DNA from: Cryobacterium sp. Y11
Lineage (GTDB): Bacteria; Actinomycetota; Actinomycetes; Actinomycetales; Microbacteriaceae
Direction: 5' to 3'
Length of the DNA: 64,000 nucleotides
Assembly: GCF_002929535.1 (NCBI RefSeq)
Contig: NZ_PJJO01000051.1
Coordinates: forward strand, 1-64,000
The notes beneath the pieces are model-generated. The model saw only the letters and a program-made list of their open reading frames with translations, had not been told where the DNA came from and did no database searches. Positions 35,453-44,629 of this stretch are shown here, one piece after another (within the stretch, counting starts at the first letter, position 1; every line of letters begins with the position of its first letter). Both the position numbers and the translations under genes were made by a program.

Positions 35453-36420
35453 GGCAGATGCAGAGTTTTGGCCCGTTGCCACACCGCGACCCAGCTGGCC
35501 CCGACATAGATGCCAAAGCTCGGACTGGACGTATCGGTGATATCACTGCGCCGACGATCACTGCGCCGACGATCACTGCGCCGACGATCACTGCGCCGAC
35601 GATGACTGCGCGCCAGGCCGAGGACGCCCCCCTGGCGCCCGGGGGAACCCGACGTCGCATCATCGCGGTCGTCGCCCCCAAGGGTGGGCTCGGAAAGACC
35701 ACGGTCGCCACCAACCTCGCCGTCGGTCTCGCCCGGCTCGCACCACACTCGGTTGTGCTCATCGACGCTGACGTGCAGTTCGGAGACGTCGCCATGGCTC
35801 TGTCCCTCGAGCCGGCCCTAACCCTGCCTGACGTCGTGTCGGGCAGCGCGGTCGACGATCTCATGGTGCTGAAATCGTCACTGACCGCTCACCCGAGCGG
35901 GCTCTACACGGTCTGCGGGTCAGATCAGCCGGATATCGGCGATCGCGTCACCGGCGAACAGCTCGCCCACCTCATCAGTCAACTCGCCGATGTGTTTCGC
36001 TACATCATCATCGACACCGCGCCGGGGCTCGGCGATCACGCCTTGGCCGCCCTCGAACTGGCCACCGACGCCGTTTTTCTCTGCGATATGACCGTGCCCA
36101 GCGCCCGGGGGTTGCGCAAGGAGCTTGCCGTGCTCGATCGCATCGGCATCATGCCGCCCGCACGTCACGTCGTGCTGAACCTCGCCGATGGTCGAAGCGG
36201 GCTCACCGTTCGAGACGTGGAGGCGACGACCGGTGTGCCGGTCGACATCGCCATTCCCCGCTCCAACCTAGTGCCGGTGTCGACCAACCGCGGCGTTCCG
36301 CTGCTGCAGGAGGGCCAGCGCAATCCCGTCACCCGTGCACTCAACAAGCTGGTCACTCGGTTTGATGCCGGTGCCCCCAAGAAAATTTTCCAGCTGCATA
36401 AGAGAGTGGACATTTCATGA
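35449..36420 (+). CDS. cpaE: CpaE/TadZ-like ATPase (MinD/ParA superfamily)
   Basis: 323 residues. The deviant Walker A APKGGLGKTTVATNLA, the switch strand VVLIDADVQFGD and the later IIIDTAPGLGDHAL place it with MinD-like CpaE/TadZ proteins, which localise the Tad machine to the pole. There is no receiver domain; instead a disordered 65-residue N-terminus carries the pentapeptide ITAPT repeated four times, from the tandem DNA repeat at 35542-35601. ATGA overlaps link it to cpaB and cpaF. Confidence 0.92.
   Translation: MRQMQSFGPLPHRDPAGPDIDAKARTGRIGDITAPTITAPTITAPTITAPTMTARQAEDAPLAPGGTRRRIIAVVAPKGGLGKTTVATNLAVGLARLAPHSVVLIDADVQFGDVAMALSLEPALTLPDVVSGSAVDDLMVLKSSLTAHPSGLYTVCGSDQPDIGDRVTGEQLAHLISQLADVFRYIIIDTAPGLGDHALAALELATDAVFLCDMTVPSARGLRKELAVLDRIGIMPPARHVVLNLADGRSGLTVRDVEATTGVPVDIAIPRSNLVPVSTNRGVPLLQEGQRNPVTRALNKLVTRFDAGAPKKIFQLHKRVDIS
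35542..35601. repeat. 15-bp tandem repeat inside cpaE
   Basis: Four perfect, directly abutting copies of atcactgcgccgacg followed by a partial one (atgactgcg). Each copy adds I-T-A-P-T, so gain or loss of a unit keeps the reading frame. It encodes part of the disordered N-terminus. Confidence 0.95.
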
Positions 36421-37901
36421 AACTCAATGAACGAATGGATGCCGCCCTCCGCGACGGTCCACTGGCGCGCGTCAATCGCGCCGCACCGGCGTATCCGCTG
36501 CCAAGCCTGTCAGACGGCGGTGCCGTGCCTGCCGGTCGAGCCACCTCACGGGTTGAGCCGGTACGCCTTGAGTCGGTACCAATCGAGTCGCCACCAGTTG
36601 CTGTAGACCCGCTCGTCGATATTAAGGAGCGGGTGGCCCAGGAGCTGTTCGAACGCATCGGATCTCGGCTCAACGACGCCAGCCTCACCGAGGAACAGCT
36701 GCAAAGCTACGCCCGCACCGAGCTGGGCAATATCGTTGCCGACGAGCAGGTGCCGCTCAACTTCGCGGAACGATCTCGTCTGATCACCGAGATCGGCGAC
36801 GACGTGCTCGGCTACGGACCACTCCAATTGCTGCTCGACGATGACACCATCACCGAGATCATGGTGAACGGCCACGACCAGATCTGGGTGGAACGCTTCG
36901 GCAAACTCGCCCGCAGCGATACGCAGTTCACCAGTGAGGCCCAGTTGCGCCGGGTAATTGAACGGATTGTCTCCAAGGTCGGTCGGCGCATCGACGAATC
37001 ATCACCGCTCGTTGATGCCCGGCTCGCCGACGGTTCCCGGGTGAATGCCATCATTCCACCGCTCGCCGTAGACGGCTCGTCCCTGACCATCCGAAAATTC
37101 GCGCGGGAACCGTTCACGGTGACCGATCTCATCCGTTTGGGAACGATGAGCATCGAGATGGCCCAGGTGCTCGATGCCTGCGTCAAGGCGCAGCTCAACA
37201 TCATCGTGTCGGGTGGAACGGGTACCGGTAAAACGACACTGCTCAATGTACTGTCCGGGTTCATCCCTGAGCAGGAGCGCATCGTGACCATTGAAGATGC
37301 CGTCGAGCTGCAGCTGCAACAGGGGCACGTGATTCGGTTGGAATCGCGTCCCGCCAATATAGAGGGGAAGGGTGAGGTGACCATTCGTGACCTCGTGCGC
37401 AACTCCCTGCGCATGCGCCCCGATCGCATCGTCATCGGCGAGTGCCGCGGCGGAGAGACCCTCGACATGCTGCAGGCCATGAACACGGGGCATGAGGGGT
37501 CGATTTCGACCGTTCACTCCAACTCGCCGCGCGACGCGATCGCGCGCCTGGAAACGCTCGTGCTCATGGCGGGCATGGACCTGCCGGTGCGAGCCATTCG
37601 GGAGCAGATTTCCTCGGCGATCGACGTGATCATCCAGATTTCGCGCCTGAAGGACGGCTCGCGGCGCATTACCCACGTTACCGAGGTACAGGGCATGGCG
37701 GGCGATATCGTCACTCTGCAAGACGTCTTCGTGTTTGACTACCACGCCGGGGTCGACTCGGCTGGAAATCTGCTCGGTCACGCCGTCGGGACCGGGGTTC
37801 GACCGCGTTTCGCGGACAACTTCGCTGACCTCGGTATCGGACTGGACCCGAGTGTGTTCCAAGCCGAACTGCTCACGCAGAGCGCGTCGGCCCCGCGATG
37901 A
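36417..37901 (+). CDS. cpaF: CpaF/TadA secretion ATPase
   Basis: 494 residues of the type II/IV secretion ATPase family that powers pilus extension (and possibly retraction). Walker A is GGTGTGKTTLLN; Asp box near IVTIEDAVELQL; Walker B RIVIGECRGGE; His box TGHEGSISTVHSNSPRDAI. The N-terminal 70 residues are proline/serine-rich linker, then the helical domain (LLDDDTITEIMVNGHDQIW). Overlaps the genes on both sides by four bases. Confidence 0.96.
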   Translation: MKLNERMDAALRDGPLARVNRAAPAYPLPSLSDGGAVPAGRATSRVEPVRLESVPIESPPVAVDPLVDIKERVAQELFERIGSRLNDASLTEEQLQSYARTELGNIVADEQVPLNFAERSRLITEIGDDVLGYGPLQLLLDDDTITEIMVNGHDQIWVERFGKLARSDTQFTSEAQLRRVIERIVSKVGRRIDESSPLVDARLADGSRVNAIIPPLAVDGSSLTIRKFAREPFTVTDLIRLGTMSIEMAQVLDACVKAQLNIIVSGGTGTGKTTLLNVLSGFIPEQERIVTIEDAVELQLQQGHVIRLESRPANIEGKGEVTIRDLVRNSLRMRPDRIVIGECRGGETLDMLQAMNTGHEGSISTVHSNSPRDAIARLETLVLMAGMDLPVRAIREQISSAIDVIIQISRLKDGSRRITHVTEVQGMAGDIVTLQDVFVFDYHAGVDSAGNLLGHAVGTGVRPRFADNFADLGIGLDPSVFQAELLTQSASAPR

Positions 37902-38854
37902 GCACCGCGATCTTCGCGATCGGCGTGTTCTGCGTCGTCGGCGCACTGTTCGTCGTCGTCTTTCTCGTCATCGCGCCACCGATGCTCCGCGTACCGCTGG
38001 GGCGTCGCCGTGCTCCGGGCGTAGCCCCGCGATCCGGCTTGACCCGGCTGACCGATCGCACCGTTGGCGCCATTGACCGGCTCCTTCGGCAACGCAACGT
38101 CGTGCCATTTACCGCCTCAGAATTGGAGCAGGCCGGAATCCGGCTACAGGCATCCGCTTTCGTGCTCATGGTGATTTCTGCGTCTTTGGTTTCGGCCCTG
38201 ATCGGGCTGCTGCTTGGCGTGGGCACGGGGTGGGCAATGCCGCTCATGATTCTGTTTGCCGCCCTTGCGGTCATTGGAGCAAAGATCTGGCTGCAGCAGC
38301 GCACGGCACGGCGCCGCGCAAAATTCGCCGATCAGCTTGACGAATCCCTTGGACTGCTAGCCGGCGGTCTGCGTGCTGGGCACAGCCTGATGCGGGCAGT
38401 GGATGCCGTCTCGCACGAAACCGAATCGCCCACCTCCGAAGAATTCGCGCGCATCGTCAATGAAACGCGCATCGGGCGCGACCTGAGTGATGCCCTGGAG
38501 AACACGGCCGTGCGCATGCGCAGCGACGACTTTCACTGGGTCGCCCAGGCCATCTCGATCAACCGGGAGGCCGGTGGCAACCTCTCGCAGATACTCGACC
38601 AAGTGGGGCACACGATTCGAGAACGCAATGAGATCCGCCGGCAGGTGAAAGCGCTCGCCGCCGAGGGAAAACTCTCTGCGTGGGTGCTCATACTGCTGCC
38701 GATCGGGGTATTCGCCTTTTTGCTCATCACTCAGCCGAACTATTTCAGCGGATTCCTCGGAAACACTATCGGCATCATCGCGCTCATTGTGGCCGTCATT
38801 CTGCTCGTCGCTGGGTCGCTCTGGATGATGGCCGTCGTCAAAGTGAAATTCTAG
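37898..38854 (+). CDS. tadB: TadB inner-membrane platform protein
   Basis: 318 residues with the GspF-like T2SSF cytoplasmic domain (about residues 145-270: LDESLGLLAGGLRAGHSLMR, NREAGGNLSQILDQVGHTIR) and four membrane segments (residues 5-27, 85-125, 270-287, 295-315). TadB and TadC form the membrane platform on which the CpaF ATPase acts. ATGA overlap with cpaF; tadC starts 10 bases downstream after GGGAG. Confidence 0.93.
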   Translation: MSTAIFAIGVFCVVGALFVVVFLVIAPPMLRVPLGRRRAPGVAPRSGLTRLTDRTVGAIDRLLRQRNVVPFTASELEQAGIRLQASAFVLMVISASLVSALIGLLLGVGTGWAMPLMILFAALAVIGAKIWLQQRTARRRAKFADQLDESLGLLAGGLRAGHSLMRAVDAVSHETESPTSEEFARIVNETRIGRDLSDALENTAVRMRSDDFHWVAQAISINREAGGNLSQILDQVGHTIRERNEIRRQVKALAAEGKLSAWVLILLPIGVFAFLLITQPNYFSGFLGNTIGIIALIVAVILLVAGSLWMMAVVKVKF

Positions 38855-38864
38855 GGAGAAGCGG

Positions 38865-39758
38865 ATGCCCACAATCCTTATCTTTTTCGCGGTCCTCGCC
38901 GTGGCCGGCGGCCTCGCCGCCCTGGTGGCGATCGTGGTCGGAGCACGTCGCACCGACCCGCTGGCGGAGGCCGTCACTGCGCAGCCCGGAATGCGCGGGC
39001 CGGGACTGCTGTCGCCGCGTTCGAGCTTGCTCGCGTCGGGCTTGCTGTCCTCTGGCCGGGAGCTCGCACCCAAGGGATATCTCGGCTTTCTCGACCATCG
39101 CCTCGCCCTAGCAGGTCGGCCAGCGGCCTGGACGATGGACAAGATCTTCATTGCCAAGCCGGCCCTAGCCGGTGTCGGTCTTCTGCTAGCCGGTCTGTGG
39201 ATCAGCGCTGACCCGGCGCCCCTTCGCATTCTGCTCGGCAGCGCGCTCGTCGTGCTCTGCTTCTTCGTGCCCGACCTGTTGCTGCACAGCCGGGGCCAGG
39301 AACGCCAGACCCAGATGCAGAACGCTCTCGCCGACACGCTGGACCAGATGACGATTTCGGTCGAAGCCGGTCTCGGATTCGAAGCGGCGATGAGTAAAGC
39401 CGGAACCAACGGGTCTGGCCCGTTGGCCGAGGAGCTCATTCGCACCCTGCAAGACATCAGCATCGGGCGCACCCGCAAAGACGCGTACCAGGCGCTCGCC
39501 GAACGCACCAACTCCGCTGATCTGCGCCGGTTCACCCGGTCGATCATTCAGGCCGACACCTATGGCATTGCCATTGCCGATGTGCTCCGGGTGCAGGCGG
39601 GGGAGATGCGCCTGCGCCGCCGTCAACGCGCCGAGGAGCAAGGCATGAAGGTGCCGGTCAAGGTCATCTTCCCGCTCGTTTTCTGCATTTTGCCGGTGCT
39701 ATTCATCGTGCTGATGACCCCAGCGGTGATCAATATTTCCAAGGCCTTCTCGCTCTGA
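38865..39758 (+). CDS. tadC: TadC inner-membrane platform protein
   Basis: 297 residues, the second T2SSF-type protein. TM segments at 2-24, about 95-113, 118-135 and 268-290; the cytoplasmic domain contains ALADTLDQMTISVEAGLGFE, AMSKAGTNGSGPL and ADVLRVQAGEMRLRRRQRAE, the classic TadC end. It is the last gene of the tad operon and is followed 27 bases later by a strong intrinsic terminator. Confidence 0.93.
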   Translation: MPTILIFFAVLAVAGGLAALVAIVVGARRTDPLAEAVTAQPGMRGPGLLSPRSSLLASGLLSSGRELAPKGYLGFLDHRLALAGRPAAWTMDKIFIAKPALAGVGLLLAGLWISADPAPLRILLGSALVVLCFFVPDLLLHSRGQERQTQMQNALADTLDQMTISVEAGLGFEAAMSKAGTNGSGPLAEELIRTLQDISIGRTRKDAYQALAERTNSADLRRFTRSIIQADTYGIAIADVLRVQAGEMRLRRRQRAEEQGMKVPVKVIFPLVFCILPVLFIVLMTPAVINISKAFSL

Positions 39759-39784
39759 TTCGGGGCATAGTTGGTATTAAAAAA

Positions 39785-39817
39785 GGATCGGAGCCGAAAG
39801 GCTCCGATCCTAGTTTT
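39785..39817 (+). terminator. Rho-independent terminator of the tad operon
   Basis: An 11-bp perfect stem (ggatcggagcc / ggctccgatcc) with a GAAA tetraloop, preceded by an A-run and followed by tagtttt. The A-run on one side and T-run on the other make it bidirectional, so it may also stop transcripts of the leftward tRNA-Gly. Confidence 0.93.
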
Positions 39818-39823
39818 AAACTG

Positions 39824-39894
39824 AGGGGTCGACGGGAATCGAACCCGCGTCATAAGTTTGGAAAACTCAGGCTCTACCATTGAGCTACGACCCC
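39824..39894 (-). tRNA. tRNA-Gly (anticodon UCC)
   Basis: A 71-nt cloverleaf on the minus strand: acceptor GGGGTCG/CGACCCC, D arm TAGCTCAATGGTAGAGC, anticodon loop TTTCCAA with TCC, T arm GCGGGTTCGATTCCCGT. The CCA end is not encoded. It sits between the tad terminator and the tig region. Confidence 0.95.
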
Positions 39895-40079
39895 AGGCCC
39901 AAGAACTGGGCACTCGAATATCGTAGTACAAGAAACCGGGTGCCTCATGCCAGTGCGCGCGCATCCGCTCGAGCGCCGTGCATTAGACTGACTGAGGTCA
40001 ATCAGCCTGTCGCAAGCTTTCGCGTGCGCGGTCTGCTTGATTCCCCAGCACCATCAGTACTATCGGGTCGAATGAGATC

Positions 40080-40153
40080 CGGGGCGTAGCTCAGCTTGGT
40101 AGAGCGCTCGTTTTGGGGGCGAGAAGTCGCAGGTTCAATTCCTGTCGCCCCGA
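40080..40153 (+). tRNA. tRNA-Pro (anticodon UGG)
   Basis: A 74-nt cloverleaf: acceptor CGGGGCG/CGCCCCG, D arm TAGCTCAGCTTGGTAGAGC, anticodon loop TTTGGGG with TGG, T arm GCAGGTTCAATTCCTGT. CCA is not encoded. It lies 43 bases before the tig start and may share its promoter. Confidence 0.95.
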
Positions 40154-40196
40154 CACTATCCGCAGCACACCGTTTCAATACACAGGAGAGTCCCGA

Positions 40197-41609
40197 GTGA
40201 AGTCCACGGTCGAAAAACTGAGCCCCACGCGGGCCAAGCTCACCATCACGGTGAGCCCCGACGAGCTGAAGCCAGCCATCACCCACGCCTACGGCCACAT
40301 TGCTGAAGACATCAACATTCCGGGTTTCCGTAAGGGAAAGGTGCCGCCAGCAATCATCGACCAGCGCGTCGGCAAGGCTGCCGTTCTGGAACACGCCGTC
40401 AACGAGGGACTCGATGGTTTCTACCGCGCTGCCGTCGAAGAGAACAAGCTTCGCCCGCTCGGTCGTCCAGAAGCTGACATCGTCGAGTGGCCGAGCAACA
40501 CCGACTACTCCGGTGACCTGCTCCTTTCCATTGAGGTTGACGTACGCCCCGAGATCGACCTGCCCAGCTACGACGGCCTCAAGCTCACCGTTGACGCCGT
40601 TGACGTGTCCGATGAAGAGGTCGCCGAGGAGCTCGACAAGCTGCGCAGCCGTTTCGGCACGCTCATCACGGTCGACCGCCCCGCCAAGACCGGCGACTTC
40701 GCCCAGATCGACCTGAACGCCGCGATCGACGGCGAAGAGGTGGACACCGCGAGCGGAATATCCTACGAGGTCGGCTCTGGCGACCTCATCGAGGGCATCG
40801 ACGAGGCGCTCGATTCGCTCAGCGCCGGCGAGACCACTACTTTCAACTCCGACCTGATGGGTGGAGACCACGAGGGTGAGACGGCCGAGATCACCATCAC
40901 GGTTATCGCCGTCAAGGAGCGCGAGCTTCCCGAGGCCAACGACGACTTCGCTCAGATCTCGAGCGAGTTCGATACGATCGGCGAGCTCACCGAGAGCCTC
41001 AAGCTTCAGGTAGAGAAGTCCAAGGCCTTCGGCCAGGGCAGCCAGGCCCGTGAACGTCTCATCGAGACGCTTCTCGGATCGGTCGAGGTTCCAATCCCCG
41101 CGGCGATCATTCTCGACGAGGTCAACCGTCACCTCGAAGGCGAAAGCCGCCTTGAAGATGACACGCACCGCGCGGAGGTCACCGAGGCCAGCGAAAAGAC
41201 GTTCCGTCAGCAGATTCTGCTCGACACCATTGCCGAAGCCGAAGAGGTCAAGGTCAGCCAGGACGAGCTCACCCAGTACCTCATTCAGGGTGCCAGCCAG
41301 TACGGTATGGACCCGAGCGAGTTCGTGCAGACGCTCAACAGCAACGGCCAGATCCCGTCGATGGTGGCCGAGGTTGCCCGCAACAAGGCTCTCGCCATCG
41401 CCCTGGGCAAGGCCGAGGTCGTTGACTCCAACGGCAAGCCGGTCGACCTGAGTGAGTTCACCAGCCCGGTCGGCGACGACGCTGCTGTCGACGATGCGGC
41501 TGTTGAAGCGGATGCTGCTGACGCCGCCGTTGACGCTGCTCCCGTTGCCGAGGCTGACGCTGACGTCGAAGAGAAGCCCAAGAAGAAGAAGGCTGCTGCC
41601 AAGAAGTAG
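40197..41609 (+). CDS. tig: Trigger factor
   Basis: 470 residues, the ribosome-associated chaperone and prolyl isomerase. N-terminal ribosome-binding domain with the signature GFRKGKVPP (about 47-55), FKBP-type PPIase domain at about 150-240 ([26 protein letters not shown]), and the helical C-terminal domain. A 45-residue Ala/Asp-rich tail follows, ending in a lysine cluster ([13 protein letters not shown]), typical of actinobacterial Tig. The GTG at 40197 follows AGGAGAG. It leads the proteostasis cluster with clpP1, clpP2 and clpX. Confidence 0.96.
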   Translation: MKSTVEKLSPTRAKLTITVSPDELKPAITHAYGHIAEDINIPGFRKGKVPPAIIDQRVGKAAVLEHAVNEGLDGFYRAAVEENKLRPLGRPEADIVEWPSNTDYSGDLLLSIEVDVRPEIDLPSYDGLKLTVDAVDVSDEEVAEELDKLRSRFGTLITVDRPAKTGDFAQIDLNAAIDGEEVDTASGISYEVGSGDLIEGIDEALDSLSAGETTTFNSDLMGGDHEGETAEITITVIAVKERELPEANDDFAQISSEFDTIGELTESLKLQVEKSKAFGQGSQARERLIETLLGSVEVPIPAAIILDEVNRHLEGESRLEDDTHRAEVTEASEKTFRQQILLDTIAEAEEVKVSQDELTQYLIQGASQYGMDPSEFVQTLNSNGQIPSMVAEVARNKALAIALGKAEVVDSNGKPVDLSEFTSPVGDDAAVDDAAVEADAADAAVDAAPVAEADADVEEKPKKKKAAAKK

Positions 41610-41632
41610 CAGTACCGCCTGACGGCGAACCG

Positions 41633-41680
41633 GGCCGGCTGGCCAGTATCTTTTCATAGGTGCTGGCCAGCCGGCCTTAT
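41633..41680 (+). terminator. Hairpin terminator after tig
   Basis: A 14-bp perfect stem (ggccggctggccag at 41633-41646, pairing with 41663-41676) around a 16-base loop, followed by a short ttat. It separates tig from the clpP1 promoter. Confidence 0.75.
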
Positions 41681-41796
41681 GTATGCTGGCGGAGCTGTGT
41701 TCGACGGCTCCTAATCTGCCGAGGGCGAACAGAGCCATTTTAGCTCGCCGGCTCCGATAGATTCATAAGGAAGCGACAACTGAAACGGAGCACGAC

Positions 41797-42399
41797 ATGG
41801 CCGACCCGACACCCACCAATGGTGTATTTGACCGACTGCTGAAGGACCGCATTATCTGGCTCGGCTCGGAGGTCCGTGACGAAAACGCCAACGAGATCTG
41901 CGCCAAGATCCTGTTGCTAGCAGCCGAAGATTCCAAACGCGACATTTACCTGTACATCAACTCCCCGGGTGGCTCGATCACTGCAGGAATGGCGATCTAC
42001 GACACGATGCAGTTTGTTCCGAACGACATCGTTACGGTCGGCATCGGCATGGCGGCGTCGATGGGCCAGTTCCTGCTCACCTCTGGCACCAAGGGTAAGC
42101 GCTACATCACCCCGAACGCCCGCGTGCTATTGCACCAGCCGTCCGGCGGATTCGGTGGCACGGCCGCCGACATCCAAACCCAGGCCCGCCTCATTCTCGA
42201 CATGAAGCAGCGCCTTTCCGAGATCACGGCTGCACAGACCGGCAAGACCCCCGAGCAAATCAACGCTGACGGGGACCGCGACAACTGGTTCAGCGCTCAG
42301 GAAGCGCTCGAGTACGGTTTCGTCGACCACCTCCGCGCATCCGCTTCGGACGTCATCGGCGGCGGCGGTACCGACCCCGAGTCCGACGCTACCAAGTAG
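41797..42399 (+). CDS. clpP1: ATP-dependent Clp protease proteolytic subunit 1
   Basis: 200 residues. Catalytic triad Ser88 ([10 protein letters not shown]), His113 (LLHQPSGG) and Asp162 (DGDRDNWF); the N-terminal RIIWLGSEV and the Y-I-N-S-P-G-G-S strand are typical. In actinobacteria ClpP1 and ClpP2 form a mixed tetradecamer that degrades substrates fed by ClpX or ClpC; both are usually essential. ClpP2 follows 27 bases downstream, so they are co-transcribed. Confidence 0.96.
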   Translation: MADPTPTNGVFDRLLKDRIIWLGSEVRDENANEICAKILLLAAEDSKRDIYLYINSPGGSITAGMAIYDTMQFVPNDIVTVGIGMAASMGQFLLTSGTKGKRYITPNARVLLHQPSGGFGGTAADIQTQARLILDMKQRLSEITAAQTGKTPEQINADGDRDNWFSAQEALEYGFVDHLRASASDVIGGGGTDPESDATK

Positions 42400-42426
42400 T
42401 CCACCGAAACTGAACAGGAAGAAAAC

Positions 42427-43110
42427 ATGACTATCCCCACATTCGGTGGAACGGCATACAGCTCGATGGGCGGTTCGACCAAGAACACGCCTGAATCTCG
42501 CTATATCCTCCCCACCTTTGAAGAGCGCACCGCCTACGGCTACAAGCGCCAGGACCCGTACGCCAAGCTGTTCGAAGACCGCATCATCTTTCTCGGTGTG
42601 CAGGTTGACGATGCCTCCGCCGACGACGTGATGGCCCAGCTCCTCGTGCTCGAGAGCCAGGACCCGGACCGTGACATCACGATGTACATCAACTCGCCCG
42701 GTGGATCCTTCACTGCCATGACGGCGATTTACGACACCATGCAGTACATCCGCCCGCACGTGATGACCGTGTGTCTCGGCCAGGCGGCATCCGCTGCTGC
42801 CGTGCTGCTGGCCGGCGGAACTGCTGGTAAACGCCTCGCCCTACCGAACGCGCGCATTCTGATTCACCAGCCGTCGGTTGGTGGCCAGGGTGGCGGGCAG
42901 GCCTCGGACATTGAGATTCAGGCGGCCGAGATTCTGCGCATGCGGGTCTGGCTCGAAGAGACCCTCGCGCACCACTCCAACCGGAGCGTTGAGCAGGTCA
43001 ACAAGGACATCGACCGCGACAAGATCATGAGCGCGGCTGAAGCCCTTGAGTACGGCCTGATCGACCAGGTTCTGACCAGCCGTAAGAACCTACCCATGCT
43101 GGTTAAGTAG
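42427..43110 (+). CDS. clpP2: ATP-dependent Clp protease proteolytic subunit 2
   Basis: 227 residues with Ser122 ([10 protein letters not shown]), His147 (LIHQPSVGG) and Asp198 (IDRDKIMSA). The longer N-terminus (residues 1-40, with [15 protein letters not shown]) is a normal ClpP2 propeptide-like extension. It pairs with clpP1 just upstream. The clpX gene follows after a 132-base gap, so clpX may also have its own promoter. Confidence 0.96.
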   Translation: MTIPTFGGTAYSSMGGSTKNTPESRYILPTFEERTAYGYKRQDPYAKLFEDRIIFLGVQVDDASADDVMAQLLVLESQDPDRDITMYINSPGGSFTAMTAIYDTMQYIRPHVMTVCLGQAASAAAVLLAGGTAGKRLALPNARILIHQPSVGGQGGGQASDIEIQAAEILRMRVWLEETLAHHSNRSVEQVNKDIDRDKIMSAAEALEYGLIDQVLTSRKNLPMLVK

Positions 43111-43242
43111 CCTGAGTCCTAAACACCGCGTACGGCGCGTCGCCTTCGGGCGCCGCGCCGTTTCGGTTTATGGCGTGCTGCACGCAAGTGTCGTACGCAC
43201 AGGCTAGGCTCGATTGCAGCGAGACCAATGGAGGAGGCTGAC

Positions 43243-44520
43243 ATGGCCCGAATCGGTGAAAGTGCCGACCTGCTCAAGTGTTCCTTCTGCGGAAAGAGCC
43301 AGAAGCAGGTGCAACAGCTCATCGCCGGCCCCGGCGTGTACATTTGCGACGAATGCGTCGAGTTGTGCAACGAGATCATTGAAGAGCGACTGGCTGAGGC
43401 CGGTTCTGAAGCTCCCGGTGGTGAATTCGACCTGCCCAAGCCCAAAGAAATCTTCGGTTTTCTCGAGGAATACGTTATCGGCCAGGAGCCAGCCAAGCGC
43501 GCCCTCGCCGTCGCCGTCTACAACCACTACAAGCGCGTGCGGTCTCGTGCAACGCTCACCGCTGCTGAAGCCATCCACGACGATGTCGAGATCGCTAAGT
43601 CCAACATTCTGCTGATCGGCCCGACCGGCTGTGGCAAGACCTACCTGGCCCAGACCCTCGCCAAGCGTCTCAACGTACCCTTTGCCGTAGCAGACGCGAC
43701 GGCCCTCACCGAGGCCGGCTATGTCGGTGAAGACGTTGAGAATATTCTGCTCAAGCTCATTCAGGCCGCGGATTACGACGTCAAACGCGCTGAGACCGGC
43801 ATCATTTACATTGATGAGATCGACAAGATTGCTCGCAAGGCCGAGAACCCGTCGATCACCCGGGACGTATCCGGCGAGGGCGTGCAGCAGGCGCTGCTCA
43901 AGATTCTCGAGGGCACCATCGCGTCCGTTCCCCCGCAGGGTGGGCGCAAGCATCCGCACCAGGAATTCATTCAAATCGATACCACGAACGTGTTGTTCAT
44001 CGTTGCCGGGGCGTTTGCCGGGCTCGAAGACATCATCTCGTCGCGCGCCGGTAAGAAGGGCATCGGTTTCGGAGCCCCCCTGCACATCAAGGGCGACGAT
44101 ATCAACCTGTTCAGCGAGGTTCTGCCCGAAGACCTGCACAAGTTTGGGTTGATTCCCGAATTCATTGGGCGGCTTCCGGTTGTCACCACGGTCACCCAGC
44201 TCGACCAGGTAGCGCTCATGCAGATTCTCACGGTGCCCAAGAACGCGCTCGTGCGGCAGTACCAGCGCATGTTTGAGCTCGACGGTGTTGAGCTCGAGTT
44301 TGAACAGCCGGCCCTTGAAGCCATTGCCGATCTCGCTGTGCTCCGCAAGACCGGTGCCCGCGGCTTGCGAGCCATCCTCGAAGAGGTGCTCGGCCCGGTC
44401 ATGTTTGAGGTGCCATCCAGCACCGACGTGGAGCGAGTCATCATCACCCGCGACACGGTGTTGAACAATGCACCGGCCGAAATGGTGCTGCACAAGACTC
44501 GTCAGGTGAAGTCGGCCTAA
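43243..44520 (+). CDS. clpX: ATP-dependent Clp protease ATP-binding subunit ClpX
   Basis: 425 residues: N-terminal C4 zinc-binding domain (CSFCGK and CDECVELC), AAA+ domain with Walker A GPTGCGKT, pore loop GYVGEDVE, Walker [11 protein letters not shown] and sensor 2 GARGLRAI. ClpX unfolds tagged proteins and threads them into ClpP1P2. ATG 43243 is used because GGAGG lies eight bases before it; an upstream ATG at 43228 lacks one. Convergent with the M3 peptidase gene. Confidence 0.97.
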   Translation: MARIGESADLLKCSFCGKSQKQVQQLIAGPGVYICDECVELCNEIIEERLAEAGSEAPGGEFDLPKPKEIFGFLEEYVIGQEPAKRALAVAVYNHYKRVRSRATLTAAEAIHDDVEIAKSNILLIGPTGCGKTYLAQTLAKRLNVPFAVADATALTEAGYVGEDVENILLKLIQAADYDVKRAETGIIYIDEIDKIARKAENPSITRDVSGEGVQQALLKILEGTIASVPPQGGRKHPHQEFIQIDTTNVLFIVAGAFAGLEDIISSRAGKKGIGFGAPLHIKGDDINLFSEVLPEDLHKFGLIPEFIGRLPVVTTVTQLDQVALMQILTVPKNALVRQYQRMFELDGVELEFEQPALEAIADLAVLRKTGARGLRAILEEVLGPVMFEVPSSTDVERVIITRDTVLNNAPAEMVLHKTRQVKSA

Positions 44521-44544
44521 ACCGCTGAGAAAACCGTTCTCGCT

Positions 44545-44619
44545 CGTCACGCGGGAGCTGAGGCGCTGAGCGGGAGTTGGGCCTCCCGCGCAGCGGCGTT
44601 ACTCCCGCGCAGCGTGACG
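44545..44619. terminator. Inverted repeat between convergent clpX and M3 peptidase genes
   Basis: cgtcacgcgggag near 44545-44557 can pair with ctcccgcgcagcgtgacg near 44603-44620, and a smaller cgggag/ctcccg hairpin nests inside. This sits in the 110-bp gap between the two converging stops, consistent with a bidirectional terminator. Confidence 0.55.
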
Positions 44620-44629
44620 TCGGGGCTAA

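Noticed and set aside
35542-35601. Tandem repeat as a CRISPR array
   Set aside because: Units abut without spacers and are in frame within a coding gene.
40002-41738. 578-codon minus frame antisense to tig
   Set aside because: It mirrors the trigger factor codons and has no ribosome site or recognisable domain; a GC-rich shadow frame.
43204-44550. 448-codon minus frame antisense to clpX
   Set aside because: Shadow of clpX; no start signal, no family features.
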